Shown piece by piece: positions 1 through 6,052 of a stretch of 6,052 bases of DNA. This DNA comes from Sphingomonadales bacterium (GTDB lineage: Bacteria; Pseudomonadota; Alphaproteobacteria; Sphingomonadales; Sphingomonadaceae): contig JAIVHR010000028.1 of assembly GCA_020200935.1 (NCBI GenBank), forward strand, positions 1-6,052, read 5' to 3'. The notes beneath the pieces are model-generated. The model worked only from the letters and a program-made list of their open reading frames with translations, searched no databases and had not been told where the DNA came from. Made by a program: the position numbers and the translations under genes. How positions within the stretch are numbered: position 1 is the first letter of the stretch; every line of letters begins with the position of its first letter.

Positions 1-878
1 ACGGTGCGGCCGAATTCGGTGGCGACGATGACGAGCGTGTCGTCCCAGGCACTGCCGAGCCCGTCGCGCAAAGCGGCGATGCCCGCGTCGAGACCGCGCA
101 GCTCGGCGGCCAGCCGGTTGGTCTGGTTGATGTGCGTATCCCAGCCACCGGTCTCGATCACCATCAGCCGCGCGCCGTCTGGGCCGGACATCAGCCGCGC
201 GGCGAGCGTGCCCATCTCGGCCGAGTTGATCCGCTGGCGAGTGGCGATGTCGCCAGCCATCTCCTCGGTCTCCATCGCCTGATCCCAGAGCGCATGGAGC
301 ATCGCGTCGCTCTCATACATGCTGCCGACCCGTTCGAGCAGGTCGGCATTGGCGTCGGGCAGCGCCGAGGGCGCGTAATTGGACGCAGGTTCGCTGCCGC
401 GCAGGATAACCGGGACCGTCGCCGCCAGCGCGATCGCATTCATATCGGCTCCGGGCAGCAGGCCGAGCAGCCGGTTGAGCCAGCCGTCGCTGATCCGATA
501 GGGTAGCCTGCCGCCGGTCTCGAGCACATTCTGCCCATCGAAATGCGATCTCTCGCGATAGGGCGAGGCGACCGCATGGGCGAACAGCGCCTGGCGCGCG
601 TCATAGAGCCGCTTGGTTTCGGCAAGCGCCGGATGGAGCTTGAAATCACCATCGAGACGCAGCGCCTGGTCTGCCTCGGCGGCGAAATCGCGGCGCTGGG
701 CGGCAAATTGGGGATCGCCGGTAGGGATCACCGTGGCCAGCCCGTCGGCGGCGCCGCGCTGAATGATCATCACCAGCCGCCGATCGGTTTCGGCGCGGGC
801 GAAGGCGAATTGCGGCGCGGCGGTCAGCAGTACGCCGCCGGCGGCCATGTTGGCGAGAAAGATACGACGATTGAACAT
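1..878 (-). CDS. DUF1501 family protein with Tat signal (3' end outside window)
   Basis: The frame is open from an ATG at 878 to the left edge, giving 292 codons without a stop. The C-terminus is missing. The start is set by GGAG at 885-888, six bases upstream, and by the N-terminus itself. Residues 3-9 read NRRIFLA, close to the twin-arginine consensus (S/T)RRxFLK, followed by a hydrophobic stretch and a likely cleavage site after AFA (residue 27). Family motifs seen are RGAADGL (41-47), SHFDGQN (111-117), DGWLNR (131-136), GGWDTH (244-249) and TEFGRT (287-292). DUF1501 proteins belong to the alkaline-phosphatase/sulfatase-like fold group. Their reaction and substrate are not established, so I name no activity. 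The DUF1800 stop lies just two bases upstream, so the pair is almost surely co-transcribed. The family's usual GTDHG-type motif would lie beyond the window edge. Confidence 0.93.
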   Translation of the reverse strand, partial: MFNRRIFLANMAAGGVLLTAAPQFAFARAETDRRLVMIIQRGAADGLATVIPTGDPQFAAQRRDFAAEADQALRLDGDFKLHPALAETKRLYDARQALFAHAVASPYRERSHFDGQNVLETGGRLPYRISDGWLNRLLGLLPGADMNAIALAATVPVILRGSEPASNYAPSALPDANADLLERVGSMYESDAMLHALWDQAMETEEMAGDIATRQRINSAEMGTLAARLMSGPDGARLMVIETGGWDTHINQTNRLAAELRGLDAGIAALRDGLGSAWDDTLVIVATEFGRT

Positions 879-880
879 GG

Positions 881-2320
881 TCATCTCCGCTGGAACTCGG
901 GCGACACGAGCAGCAGGGCAAGCCCCTGACTCTCGCTTTCCGAACCGGCAATCGATCGGGCGGTCGATTCGCTGAGCTGGCCCGGAAACAAGCGCGGCGC
1001 GAGCGCGCGCGGATCGATCCGGTCGCCGGCTTGGCGCGCGATCTGGCCGGCCAGCTCGACCCGGCGAACCAGCGCATCGGGCCCGGCCCAGCGCGCCGAC
1101 AAATCGTCGAAACCGGCCGGCGATCCCGGCCGCCAGACCGGCTGGCCGAGCTGCGTCGGTGTCGCCACCGCAACGGCCGGTTCGAGTTCGCGCGTGCCTG
1201 TCGCGCGGAAGGCGGCGAGCAGCCAATCCGAGGGCGAGCGGAATTTGACCGGCTGCTCGACCCAGGCTTCGGGCGATTCGATCAGCGCGCGATAGACGGC
1301 CGCAAGATCGCCGTCGCTTGCCTGATAGGCGCGGTCTAGCCGGTCGACGAGCGTCCGCGGCGGCTCGTCGCCGGCGAAATGGCGCGCGAGCTTGGTCGCC
1401 AGATGGCGCGCGGTGGAAGGATGGCGGGCGAGATCGGCGAGAATCGCCCGGCCCTGCTCCTCGCCGCCCTCCTCGTAGCGCCGGCCGAGTACCTGCCGCG
1501 CTCCCGGCTCGTGCAGCGCGGAGGCGAACGCGAAGCTGCCCGGTTCGCCGTCGGCATCGAGGAAGCGGGCGATGCGATGCTGGCGAATGATGCCATGCGC
1601 CGACCATCCGGTCAGTGCGCGGGCGAATTCGGTGACATCGGCCTGGCTGTAGCCGCCATCGGCGCCGAGCGTGTGCAGCTCGAGGATTTCGCGGGCAAGA
1701 TTTTCGTTGAGACCGCGCCGCGGACCGTCGGGCCGGCGACGCGCGGCGCGGGTCGCGGCCAGCGAGCCTGGGCCCATCGACTGCACCTGATCGAGATAGA
1801 AAAGCATCGCCGGGTGCCGTTCGGCGGCGAGCAACAAGTCCTCGAACCGGCCGAGCAGATGAGGACGGACGACATCGAATTCGAGCAAGCCGGCGAGCCC
1901 GACCACCATCAGATCGTTGGCCGATACGGCGAAATGGTTGGACCAGAAATGCACCAGCCGCTCGAGAAATGGCGTCGGCGTGATCAGCGCGGCATTGGTC
2001 CGCGCCGCGACCATCTCGGCATAATAGTCGCGCGCCGCACGGCGCACGGTGCGCCGGATGGCCCTTCCGGTCATTCCGGCTTCGCTCGCGGCCATGCCCT
2101 CGGTGTTCTCCGAGTTGCGCCCCACATTGCGCATTGCCTCTATGCTGCCGGCGAGATTATCGACCACCGCATCGCGCCCCGGCGCGGCGGCGATCGGAGC
2201 CGGCCGGACTTCATAGCGATCGAACTGGGCGCGCAGCCATGCTTCGGGGTCGTCGGGCGGCCGGTCTTCGAGACGGGCGCCGAGTCCAAATCGATTGAGG
2301 GCGATGGCCGAACGCGACAT
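881..2320 (-). CDS. DUF1800 family protein
   Basis: This 479-residue protein matches DUF1800 over its whole length. It opens with the typical ALNRFGLGA (residues 7-15). Other blocks are ERLVHFWSNHFAVS (120-133), HPAMLFYLDQVQS (169-181), GLNENLAREILELHTLG (203-219), GGYSQADVTEFARALTGWS (222-240) and LATKLARHFAGDEPP (307-321). The molecular function of the family is unknown. The frame runs open to an ATG at 2560, but I choose 2320. The family begins at this point, AAGGGAA lies five bases upstream, and the longer start would overlap the dgt gene and add 80 residues unlike the family. No signal peptide or membrane segment is visible, in contrast with the Tat-signalled DUF1501 partner two bases downstream. 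The stop is the TGA at 883-881. Confidence 0.93.
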   Translation of the reverse strand: MSRSAIALNRFGLGARLEDRPPDDPEAWLRAQFDRYEVRPAPIAAAPGRDAVVDNLAGSIEAMRNVGRNSENTEGMAASEAGMTGRAIRRTVRRAARDYYAEMVAARTNAALITPTPFLERLVHFWSNHFAVSANDLMVVGLAGLLEFDVVRPHLLGRFEDLLLAAERHPAMLFYLDQVQSMGPGSLAATRAARRRPDGPRRGLNENLAREILELHTLGADGGYSQADVTEFARALTGWSAHGIIRQHRIARFLDADGEPGSFAFASALHEPGARQVLGRRYEEGGEEQGRAILADLARHPSTARHLATKLARHFAGDEPPRTLVDRLDRAYQASDGDLAAVYRALIESPEAWVEQPVKFRSPSDWLLAAFRATGTRELEPAVAVATPTQLGQPVWRPGSPAGFDDLSARWAGPDALVRRVELAGQIARQAGDRIDPRALAPRLFPGQLSESTARSIAGSESESQGLALLLVSPEFQRR

Positions 2321-2421
2321 GGCGGTTCCCTTGATATCCTTTCGCTGCGCAGCGGAGCTAGCCGATCCCGGCGAAACCGGAGCTGAACGCATCCATAACC
2401 CGCGAATGTCGCAAAATTTCC
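2321..2421 (-). other. Intergenic gap between dgt and the DUF1800 gene
   Basis: This 101-base gap is the likeliest place for a separate promoter for the DUF1800-DUF1501 pair. I see no convincing -35/-10 pair and no terminator with a T-run, so read-through from dgt is also possible. Small structures are visible. There is a perfect 12-base palindrome, CGCTGCGCAGCG, at 2343-2354. The 7-base direct repeat CGGAGCT (plus strand) occurs at 2353-2359 and 2378-2384, 25 bases apart. Such short GC repeats can arise by chance. Confidence 0.4.
2326..2332 (-). promoter_or_regulatory. Ribosome binding site of the DUF1800 gene
   Basis: The minus strand reads AAGGGAA here, five bases before the ATG at 2320. 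It decides the start against the longer in-frame candidates at 2392 and 2560, which would run back into or close to dgt. Confidence 0.7.
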
Positions 2422-3597
2422 TCAGAATCCGTCGGGCAGATCGGTCGGTCCTATGAGCCGGCGATAGGCGCGTATCGCATAAAGGTCGGTCATCCCGGCG
2501 AGGAAATCGGCGATGTGGCGCGCGCGGGCCGGATATTCGGACGGCAAATTCGCCCGCCAATCGTCGGGAAGCGCGCGCGGATCGGCCTCATAGGCCGCAA
2601 ACAGCCCGGCGACAATCGATTTACAGGCCTCGGAAAGATCCGCCACCGCCCGATGCCCGTACATATGCGCATAGAGAAAGCGTTTGAGTTCGCGTTCCCC
2701 GGCCGCCATTTCGGCCGAAAATCCAGCCAACGGGCGGCCCGCCTCGCGGATATCGGAAATGTCTTCGGGGCTTGCCTCGGCGATGCGACGGCGCGTCTCT
2801 TCAAGCACATCGCCAACCATCATCCCGATCTGCTCGCGAATGAGCTCGGGCAGCAATGACGCGGTCGCCTGGTCGGGAAATCGTTCCTGTACACGGCCCC
2901 AGGCTTCGGCAGCGACGGGAACCGCCAGCAGCGCATCGAGATCGAACAGTCCCGCGCGCAGCCCGTCATCGACATCGTGATTGTCGTAGGCGATGTCGTC
3001 GGCCAGCGCCGAGATTTGCGCTTCCAGTCCCGGCCAGCTGGCGAGATCCAGTGGAAATTCCGCATCGGCCTCGGCCAGTGCCCAGCCCGGTTCGGCCACC
3101 GGCCCGTTATGCTTGGCGAGCCCTTCGAGCGTCTCCCAGGTCAGGTTCAAACCAGCGAAGCGGGGATAGGGCGATTCGAGCCTGGTCAACAGGCGGAGCG
3201 TCTGCGCATTGTGATCGAAACCGCCATGCGGTGCGAGCGCTTCTTCGAGCGCCTCCTCACCGGCATGGCCGAAGGGGGGATGGCCGATATCGTGCGCGAG
3301 GCAAAGCGCCTCGGTCAGGTCCTCGTTGAGGCCGAGCGCGCGGGCCATCGTACGGCCGATCTGCGCGACTTCGAGGCTGTGGGTCAGCCGCACTCGAAAA
3401 TGATCGCCGTCGGGGGCGACGAAGACCTGCGTCTTGCCGCGCAACCGGCGAAAGGCGACCGAATGGATGATCCGGTCGCGATCGCGCTGGAAGGCATCGC
3501 GCGGGCCTCTGGTTTCATTGCGCGTTTCGCCGCGCCGCTCGTCATGCAGGCGGCCCCGGCTCCGCGCCGGATCGGCGGCGAAGGATGCCCGGCTCAC
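2422..3597 (-). CDS. dgt: Deoxyguanosinetriphosphate triphosphohydrolase-like protein (HD domain)
   Basis: The protein has 391 residues from a GTG start. The family hydrolyses dNTPs, classically dGTP, to the deoxynucleoside plus triphosphate in the cytoplasm and so lowers dNTP pools. The HD-type metal site is complete: His73 in [13 protein letters not shown], His102-Asp103 in [15 protein letters not shown] (with His106 and His111), and Asp200/201 in [16 protein letters not shown]. The N-terminal block [24 protein letters not shown] (34-59) is also diagnostic. Length fits the short, type 2 subfamily. The frame is open up to an ATG at 3756, but those extra 53 residues are a shadow of the upstream gene. 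The family-like N-terminus [14 protein letters not shown] starts at the GTG at 3597. That GTG overlaps the upstream TGA as GTGA, and the ribosome site is weak, so translation is probably coupled. Actual substrate preference cannot be read from sequence. Confidence 0.94.
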   Translation of the reverse strand: MSRASFAADPARSRGRLHDERRGETRNETRGPRDAFQRDRDRIIHSVAFRRLRGKTQVFVAPDGDHFRVRLTHSLEVAQIGRTMARALGLNEDLTEALCLAHDIGHPPFGHAGEEALEEALAPHGGFDHNAQTLRLLTRLESPYPRFAGLNLTWETLEGLAKHNGPVAEPGWALAEADAEFPLDLASWPGLEAQISALADDIAYDNHDVDDGLRAGLFDLDALLAVPVAAEAWGRVQERFPDQATASLLPELIREQIGMMVGDVLEETRRRIAEASPEDISDIREAGRPLAGFSAEMAAGERELKRFLYAHMYGHRAVADLSEACKSIVAGLFAAYEADPRALPDDWRANLPSEYPARARHIADFLAGMTDLYAIRAYRRLIGPTDLPDGF

Positions 3598-5717
3598 CGT
3601 CCCGGCAGCGGTTCGATCGTCTGGCCGGCCTCGCTGGTGAAGAGCAAGCCGTCGATCTCCCCCTCCTCTTCGATGGCGTCGCGAAAATTCCGGGCCGCCG
3701 CCGCGCTGTCGAACGGCCCGACCAGCAGCCGGTTGGTCTGGCCCCAGCTCGTCCACCAGCCGCGCTTGCCCTGAAAGGCTTGCGGAGCGCGGCGCGCATA
3801 TTGGCGATAGGTGAAGCGCAATGCGTCATGCTGCCGGCCGATGCCGATCTGCACCCAGTGCCGCGCCGGATTGGCGTTCGAGGCGGATTGCGCCGCCGCC
3901 TCTCCCGGTTGCCGCGCACCGGCCTCCGGCTGCGGCGACCGGCCCTCGGGATAGAGCCGGGTGATGTCCTCGCCAGCGGAGCTGCGCCAGCGAAAGGCGT
4001 CGGATCCCGCCGCGCGCAGGGCGTTCATGAATTGCTGTGCCTCGGCGGCATTTTCGAACGGCCCGACGAGCAACCGGTTGGTCTGGCCGTAGGGCGCATA
4101 CCAGCCGTCCCGGTCGGCAAAGACGGCATTTTCGCGGGCGAGCTGGCGGTAGGTGAAGCGCAATCCGTCCTGGGTCGGCCCGGTGGCGAGCTGCACCCAT
4201 TCGCGCGCCGGTTGCGCGGGTGTGGCGGGCGGCGGCGGAGGAGGAGGAGCCGGTTGCGATGCGGCTCGGGTGTCGACACGCGGTTCGGGTGCGGATTGTT
4301 GGGCTGCCAGTTCGGCGGCGGCGCGTTCCCGCAGCTCGGTTCGCAAATCGGCGAGCGAGAAGTTGCTTGTCGACAGGCCGAGATCGCGGATCGAGGTGTC
4401 TTCAGGCGCGGGCTCAGCGGCGGCGGTCGAAAAGCCCGGTGTTACCGCTTCCTCGTTCCCGCCGCCGCTGGCGGGAATGTCTTCGGGCGGAGAGGGTGCG
4501 ACTGCCAGCTGCACGGGGCGCGTAGCCGGTACCACCGGCCGGGTATCTCCGGCCGGCAGCAGATTTTCGGGCCCGGATGCGGGTGCCGGGCTGGGCGGAG
4601 CCGGAGTGGGTGCCGGTGCGGGAGGCGGAGGCGGAGGCGGCGGCGGTGGAGCAGGAGGTGGCGGCGAAGGTGGCGATGGCGCGGGAGCGACGGTTTCGGC
4701 CTGGGCCAGCTCGGTCGGCTCGGTGCGGCCGGGGCGCCGCCTTGAACTCACCGAGCGGCGGGCGCGGCGTTCCTCGGCTTCCCGCTCGCGCTGGAGGCGC
4801 CGCTGTTCGCGGCGGCTGATACGACGCCGTTCGCCCTCGCTGCTTTCGCCGAGCGTATCGCCGCGCGGAACGAGCCCTTCGCCCGGCGTACCGGCGCTGG
4901 CGATCTCGGGAAAATCGGCCAGGGCGTAAGTCGGTCCGGTGCCGTAATCGGGAAAATTGCCGAAATGCACGGCCTGCGCCTTGCCCGCCGCATTGAGGCC
5001 CGACAGCCGGCCGAGATAGGGGGTCAATATTTCGAGTTCGCGATGCGTCAGCACGATCGCCGCTGCCTCGACCGCATCGCGCACCTCCCCGGTCAGCGCG
5101 ATGATGAAGGCGCGCGTGCGCCAGGCCGTCCGATCCTGCGCGGCGAGCAGCGGATCGAGCACGGCGAGCGCGCCGGCCTGGTCGCCGGTGATCGCCAGGC
5201 TCACGGCAAGCCGTTTGACCAGCACGGGATCGTTGCGACGTTCGAGCGCGAAGCGATAATCGGCCTGGGCGCGGTGCGGATCGCCGAGCAGGTCGAGCGC
5301 GAAACCGCGATCGGCGGCGAAATCGGCGCGCGGGGCGCCATATTGCTCGGCCTCGCGGAAGCGCTGCATCGCTTCGAGCGGGCGTTCGAGCCGCACCAGC
5401 GCCGCGCCGAGCCCGGCCTTGACCTGGCCGTTGCGCGGGCTGATCTCGTCGGCGCGCACGTAAAAACCGAGCGCCGCCTCGGCATCGTCGAGCGCGAGCG
5501 CCGCGCGCCCGGCGCCGATCAGCGCGCTGACATCGTTGGGATTGTTCGCCAGACGGCGCAGATTCTGTCCGAGCGAGGCCGACGGCGCCGTGGCGGCATT
5601 GCCGCGATTCAGGAAGGGGAACGGATCGGACTGCGCCTGCGCCGGCGCTATCAGGCCGGCGATGCCCAGCGGCAGCGCCATGCCGGCGAGCAGGCGGAAT
5701 TTCATACCTTTTACCAT
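3594..5717 (-). CDS. Secreted TPR and tandem-SPOR domain protein
   Basis: The protein has 707 residues, probably periplasmic and acting in cell division. SPOR domains generally bind glycan strands stripped of stem peptides at the septum. Parts in order: a Sec signal peptide (1-28, cleavage after APAQA, no lipobox Cys); TPR-like helical repeats (about 60-197); a linker region; an Arg/Glu-rich, possibly coiled-coil segment (295-331); a long Pro/Ala-rich linker (344-380) and a second Pro run (490-498); SPOR 1 (about 504-589); SPOR 2 (about 619-705). Both SPOR copies carry RFTYRQ and [11 protein letters not shown]. An in-frame TAG at 5726-5724 makes the ATG at 5717 the first possible start, with AGGCGG just upstream. 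Met5 (5705) is the alternative and would leave the signal peptide intact. Lying between ftsZ and dgt supports a division role. I do not recognise a named orthologue, and the exact function is inferred. Confidence 0.9.
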   Translation of the reverse strand: MVKGMKFRLLAGMALPLGIAGLIAPAQAQSDPFPFLNRGNAATAPSASLGQNLRRLANNPNDVSALIGAGRAALALDDAEAALGFYVRADEISPRNGQVKAGLGAALVRLERPLEAMQRFREAEQYGAPRADFAADRGFALDLLGDPHRAQADYRFALERRNDPVLVKRLAVSLAITGDQAGALAVLDPLLAAQDRTAWRTRAFIIALTGEVRDAVEAAAIVLTHRELEILTPYLGRLSGLNAAGKAQAVHFGNFPDYGTGPTYALADFPEIASAGTPGEGLVPRGDTLGESSEGERRRISRREQRRLQREREAEERRARRSVSSRRRPGRTEPTELAQAETVAPAPSPPSPPPPAPPPPPPPPPPAPAPTPAPPSPAPASGPENLLPAGDTRPVVPATRPVQLAVAPSPPEDIPASGGGNEEAVTPGFSTAAAEPAPEDTSIRDLGLSTSNFSLADLRTELRERAAAELAAQQSAPEPRVDTRAASQPAPPPPPPPATPAQPAREWVQLATGPTQDGLRFTYRQLARENAVFADRDGWYAPYGQTNRLLVGPFENAAEAQQFMNALRAAGSDAFRWRSSAGEDITRLYPEGRSPQPEAGARQPGEAAAQSASNANPARHWVQIGIGRQHDALRFTYRQYARRAPQAFQGKRGWWTSWGQTNRLLVGPFDSAAAARNFRDAIEEEGEIDGLLFTSEAGQTIEPLPGR
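3597..3863 (-). repeat. SPOR domain copy 2 (internal duplication)
   Basis: This codes for residues 619-707, from RHWVQIGIG to the C-terminus. It is the terminal SPOR domain, at the position usual for the family. A linker of about 30 residues rich in Ala, Gln and Pro separates it from copy 1. Confidence 0.8.
3951..4208 (-). repeat. SPOR domain copy 1 (internal duplication)
   Basis: This codes for residues 504-589 of the TPR/SPOR protein, from REWVQLATG to RLYPEGR. It aligns with copy 2 through WVQ, LRFTYRQ, AR, GW and [11 protein letters not shown]. The block for [11 protein letters not shown] at 4056-4088 differs from its partner at 3711-3743 at only two of 33 bases, both silent. Confidence 0.8.
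4620..4664. repeat. GC-rich GGN-type low-complexity tract coding for poly-proline
   Basis: The plus strand is a run of GGC, GGA and GGT units. The coding (minus) strand gives residues 352-366 of the TPR/SPOR protein, 14 Pro and one Ala. A shorter sister tract at 4227-4247 codes for seven Pro (residues 491-497). Such tracts can vary in length by replication slippage. Long Pro runs normally require elongation factor P for efficient translation. Confidence 0.8.
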
Positions 5718-5844
5718 CGCCGCCTACATAGCGACGGCGATCGGCGGACGCCCAGCGGAATCGGCCACGCGCCACGATGGGCCGGTGCAAGGGACGGACG
5801 AACCGGAGGGGCGGCCGGCCAAACCGGCGCGGCCGCCCTGCCGG
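5718..5844 (-). other. Intergenic gap between ftsZ and the TPR/SPOR gene
   Basis: The gap is 127 bases. It contains the GC hairpin annotated separately, close behind the ftsZ stop. A promoter for the downstream gene could lie between the hairpin and 5718, but I see no clear -35/-10 pair. In-frame stop codons upstream of 5717 exclude a longer start for that gene. Confidence 0.45.
5809..5838 (-). terminator. GC hairpin downstream of ftsZ, possible terminator or attenuator
   Basis: On the minus strand GGGCGGCCG (5838-5830) pairs perfectly with CGGCCGCCC (5817-5809). After a one-base bulge, an inner GCC/GGC adds three more pairs around a GGTTT loop. The stem starts seven bases after the ftsZ stop codon. 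No T-run follows, only TTCGTCCGTCCCTT some bases later. It may therefore protect the mRNA 3' end or terminate weakly, rather than be a classical intrinsic terminator. Confidence 0.5.
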
Positions 5845-6052
5845 CTACTGATTATTCTGCCGGTTGAGGAAGCGCGGGATATCGAGCGAATCGTCGCCGC
5901 CGCCCGATGCCGCCTTCTTGTCCCCGTCCTCGACCTTCGCCGCGCCGCGCGCGATGCTCGACATCCGCTCGAAGAGCGTGCCGCCGCCGCGCGCCGGCTT
6001 GGGCCCGGAAGTCCGGTCTTCCTCGGCGATCCATTTGCGCTCGCCGGGCTCG
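5845..6052 (-). CDS. ftsZ: Cell division protein FtsZ, C-terminal end (5' part outside window)
   Basis: The last 68 codons of a gene entering from the right edge, ending with TAG at 5847-5845. FtsZ is the tubulin-like GTPase that forms the cytoplasmic division ring. The GTPase core is outside the window. What is visible is the variable linker, including GGGTLFERMSSIARGAAK, and the conserved C-terminal peptide SLDIPRFLNRQNNQ, of the LDIPxFLRxQ type. In this family that peptide binds membrane tethers and regulators such as FtsA and ZipA-type partners. The LDIPRFL core and the immediately following stop make the call firm even though only the tail is seen. In alphaproteobacteria this gene ends the ftsQ-ftsA-ftsZ part of the dcw cluster, which fits a downstream septal SPOR protein. 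Confidence 0.9.
   Translation of the reverse strand, partial: EPGERKWIAEEDRTSGPKPARGGGTLFERMSSIARGAAKVEDGDKKAASGGGDDSLDIPRFLNRQNNQ

Noticed and set aside
1379..2386. A 335-codon open frame on the plus strand
   Set aside because: It lies antisense to the DUF1800 gene, which has clear family motifs. Long antisense frames are expected with GC-rich third positions. Its product is low-complexity Arg/Gly/Ala-rich and resembles no family I know.
2321..2560. An 80-residue N-terminal extension of the DUF1800 protein from an ATG at 2560, or a shorter one from 2392
   Set aside because: The first overlaps the dgt coding end and neither extension resembles the family. The start at 2320 has a good ribosome site and the family N-terminus.
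3585..4745. A 386-codon open frame on the plus strand ending in Gly/Arg/Cys repeats
   Set aside because: It is antisense to the SPOR domains and the poly-proline tract. The repeats are just the complement of the Pro codons.
4414..5790. A 458-codon open frame on the minus strand overlapping the TPR/SPOR gene
   Set aside because: It is another frame of the same strand. Its Arg/Ala-rich product lacks any motif, while the chosen frame has a signal peptide, TPR-like repeats and SPOR domains.
4965..5867. A 300-codon open frame on the plus strand
   Set aside because: It is antisense to the TPR region and runs through the intergenic gap into the end of ftsZ. No ribosome site or family signature is seen.
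5852..6034. A 60-codon minus-strand frame near the right edge
   Set aside because: It is a frame shadow of ftsZ. The correct frame ends in the LDIPRFL peptide and TAG at 5847-5845.
1..6052. A defence system, mobile element, CRISPR array or prophage
   Set aside because: No spacer-repeat pattern, transposase or integrase motif, tRNA-flanked repeat or composition shift is visible. The HD-domain protein could suggest antiphage dGTPases, but its core-gene neighbours and family-typical sequence fit the housekeeping dgt.

Overview
The window is GC-rich bacterial chromosome, and every gene I can support lies on the minus strand. Read 5'->3' on that strand (right to left here), the order is: the 3' end of ftsZ, a large secreted TPR/SPOR-domain protein, a dGTP triphosphohydrolase-like HD-domain protein (dgt), a DUF1800 protein, and a DUF1501 protein cut by the left edge. 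Strong GC preference at third codon positions, the FtsZ tail and the form of the SPOR domains ([15 protein letters not shown]) suggest an alphaproteobacterium, most likely of the Sphingomonadales. This assignment is from memory of the families, not from a search.

Right edge (5845-6052): the last 68 codons of FtsZ, ending in the conserved C-terminal peptide that tethers FtsZ to its membrane anchors. It is followed by a 127-base gap with a strong GC hairpin (5809-5838) that lacks a T-run. Then comes a 707-codon gene (5717-3594) for a Sec-exported protein with TPR-like repeats, an Arg-rich segment, a long Pro-rich linker and two C-terminal SPOR domains. SPOR domains generally bind septal peptidoglycan, so this looks like a division-site envelope protein placed at the end of the division (dcw) cluster. 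Its stop codon overlaps the GTG start of dgt by four bases, so the two are probably translationally coupled.

A 101-base gap separates dgt from a two-gene unit. The DUF1800 gene (2320-881) ends two bases before the DUF1501 gene begins at 878. The DUF1501 protein has a twin-arginine signal, while the DUF1800 protein has no obvious export signal. DUF1800/DUF1501 pairs are common in bacteria but their biochemical role is not established.

I see no mobile element, CRISPR array, tRNA, rRNA or phage gene. The region looks like ordinary core chromosome. The most notable points are the division-protein/dGTPase coupling, the tandem SPOR duplication and the DUF1800/DUF1501 pair with only one export signal.
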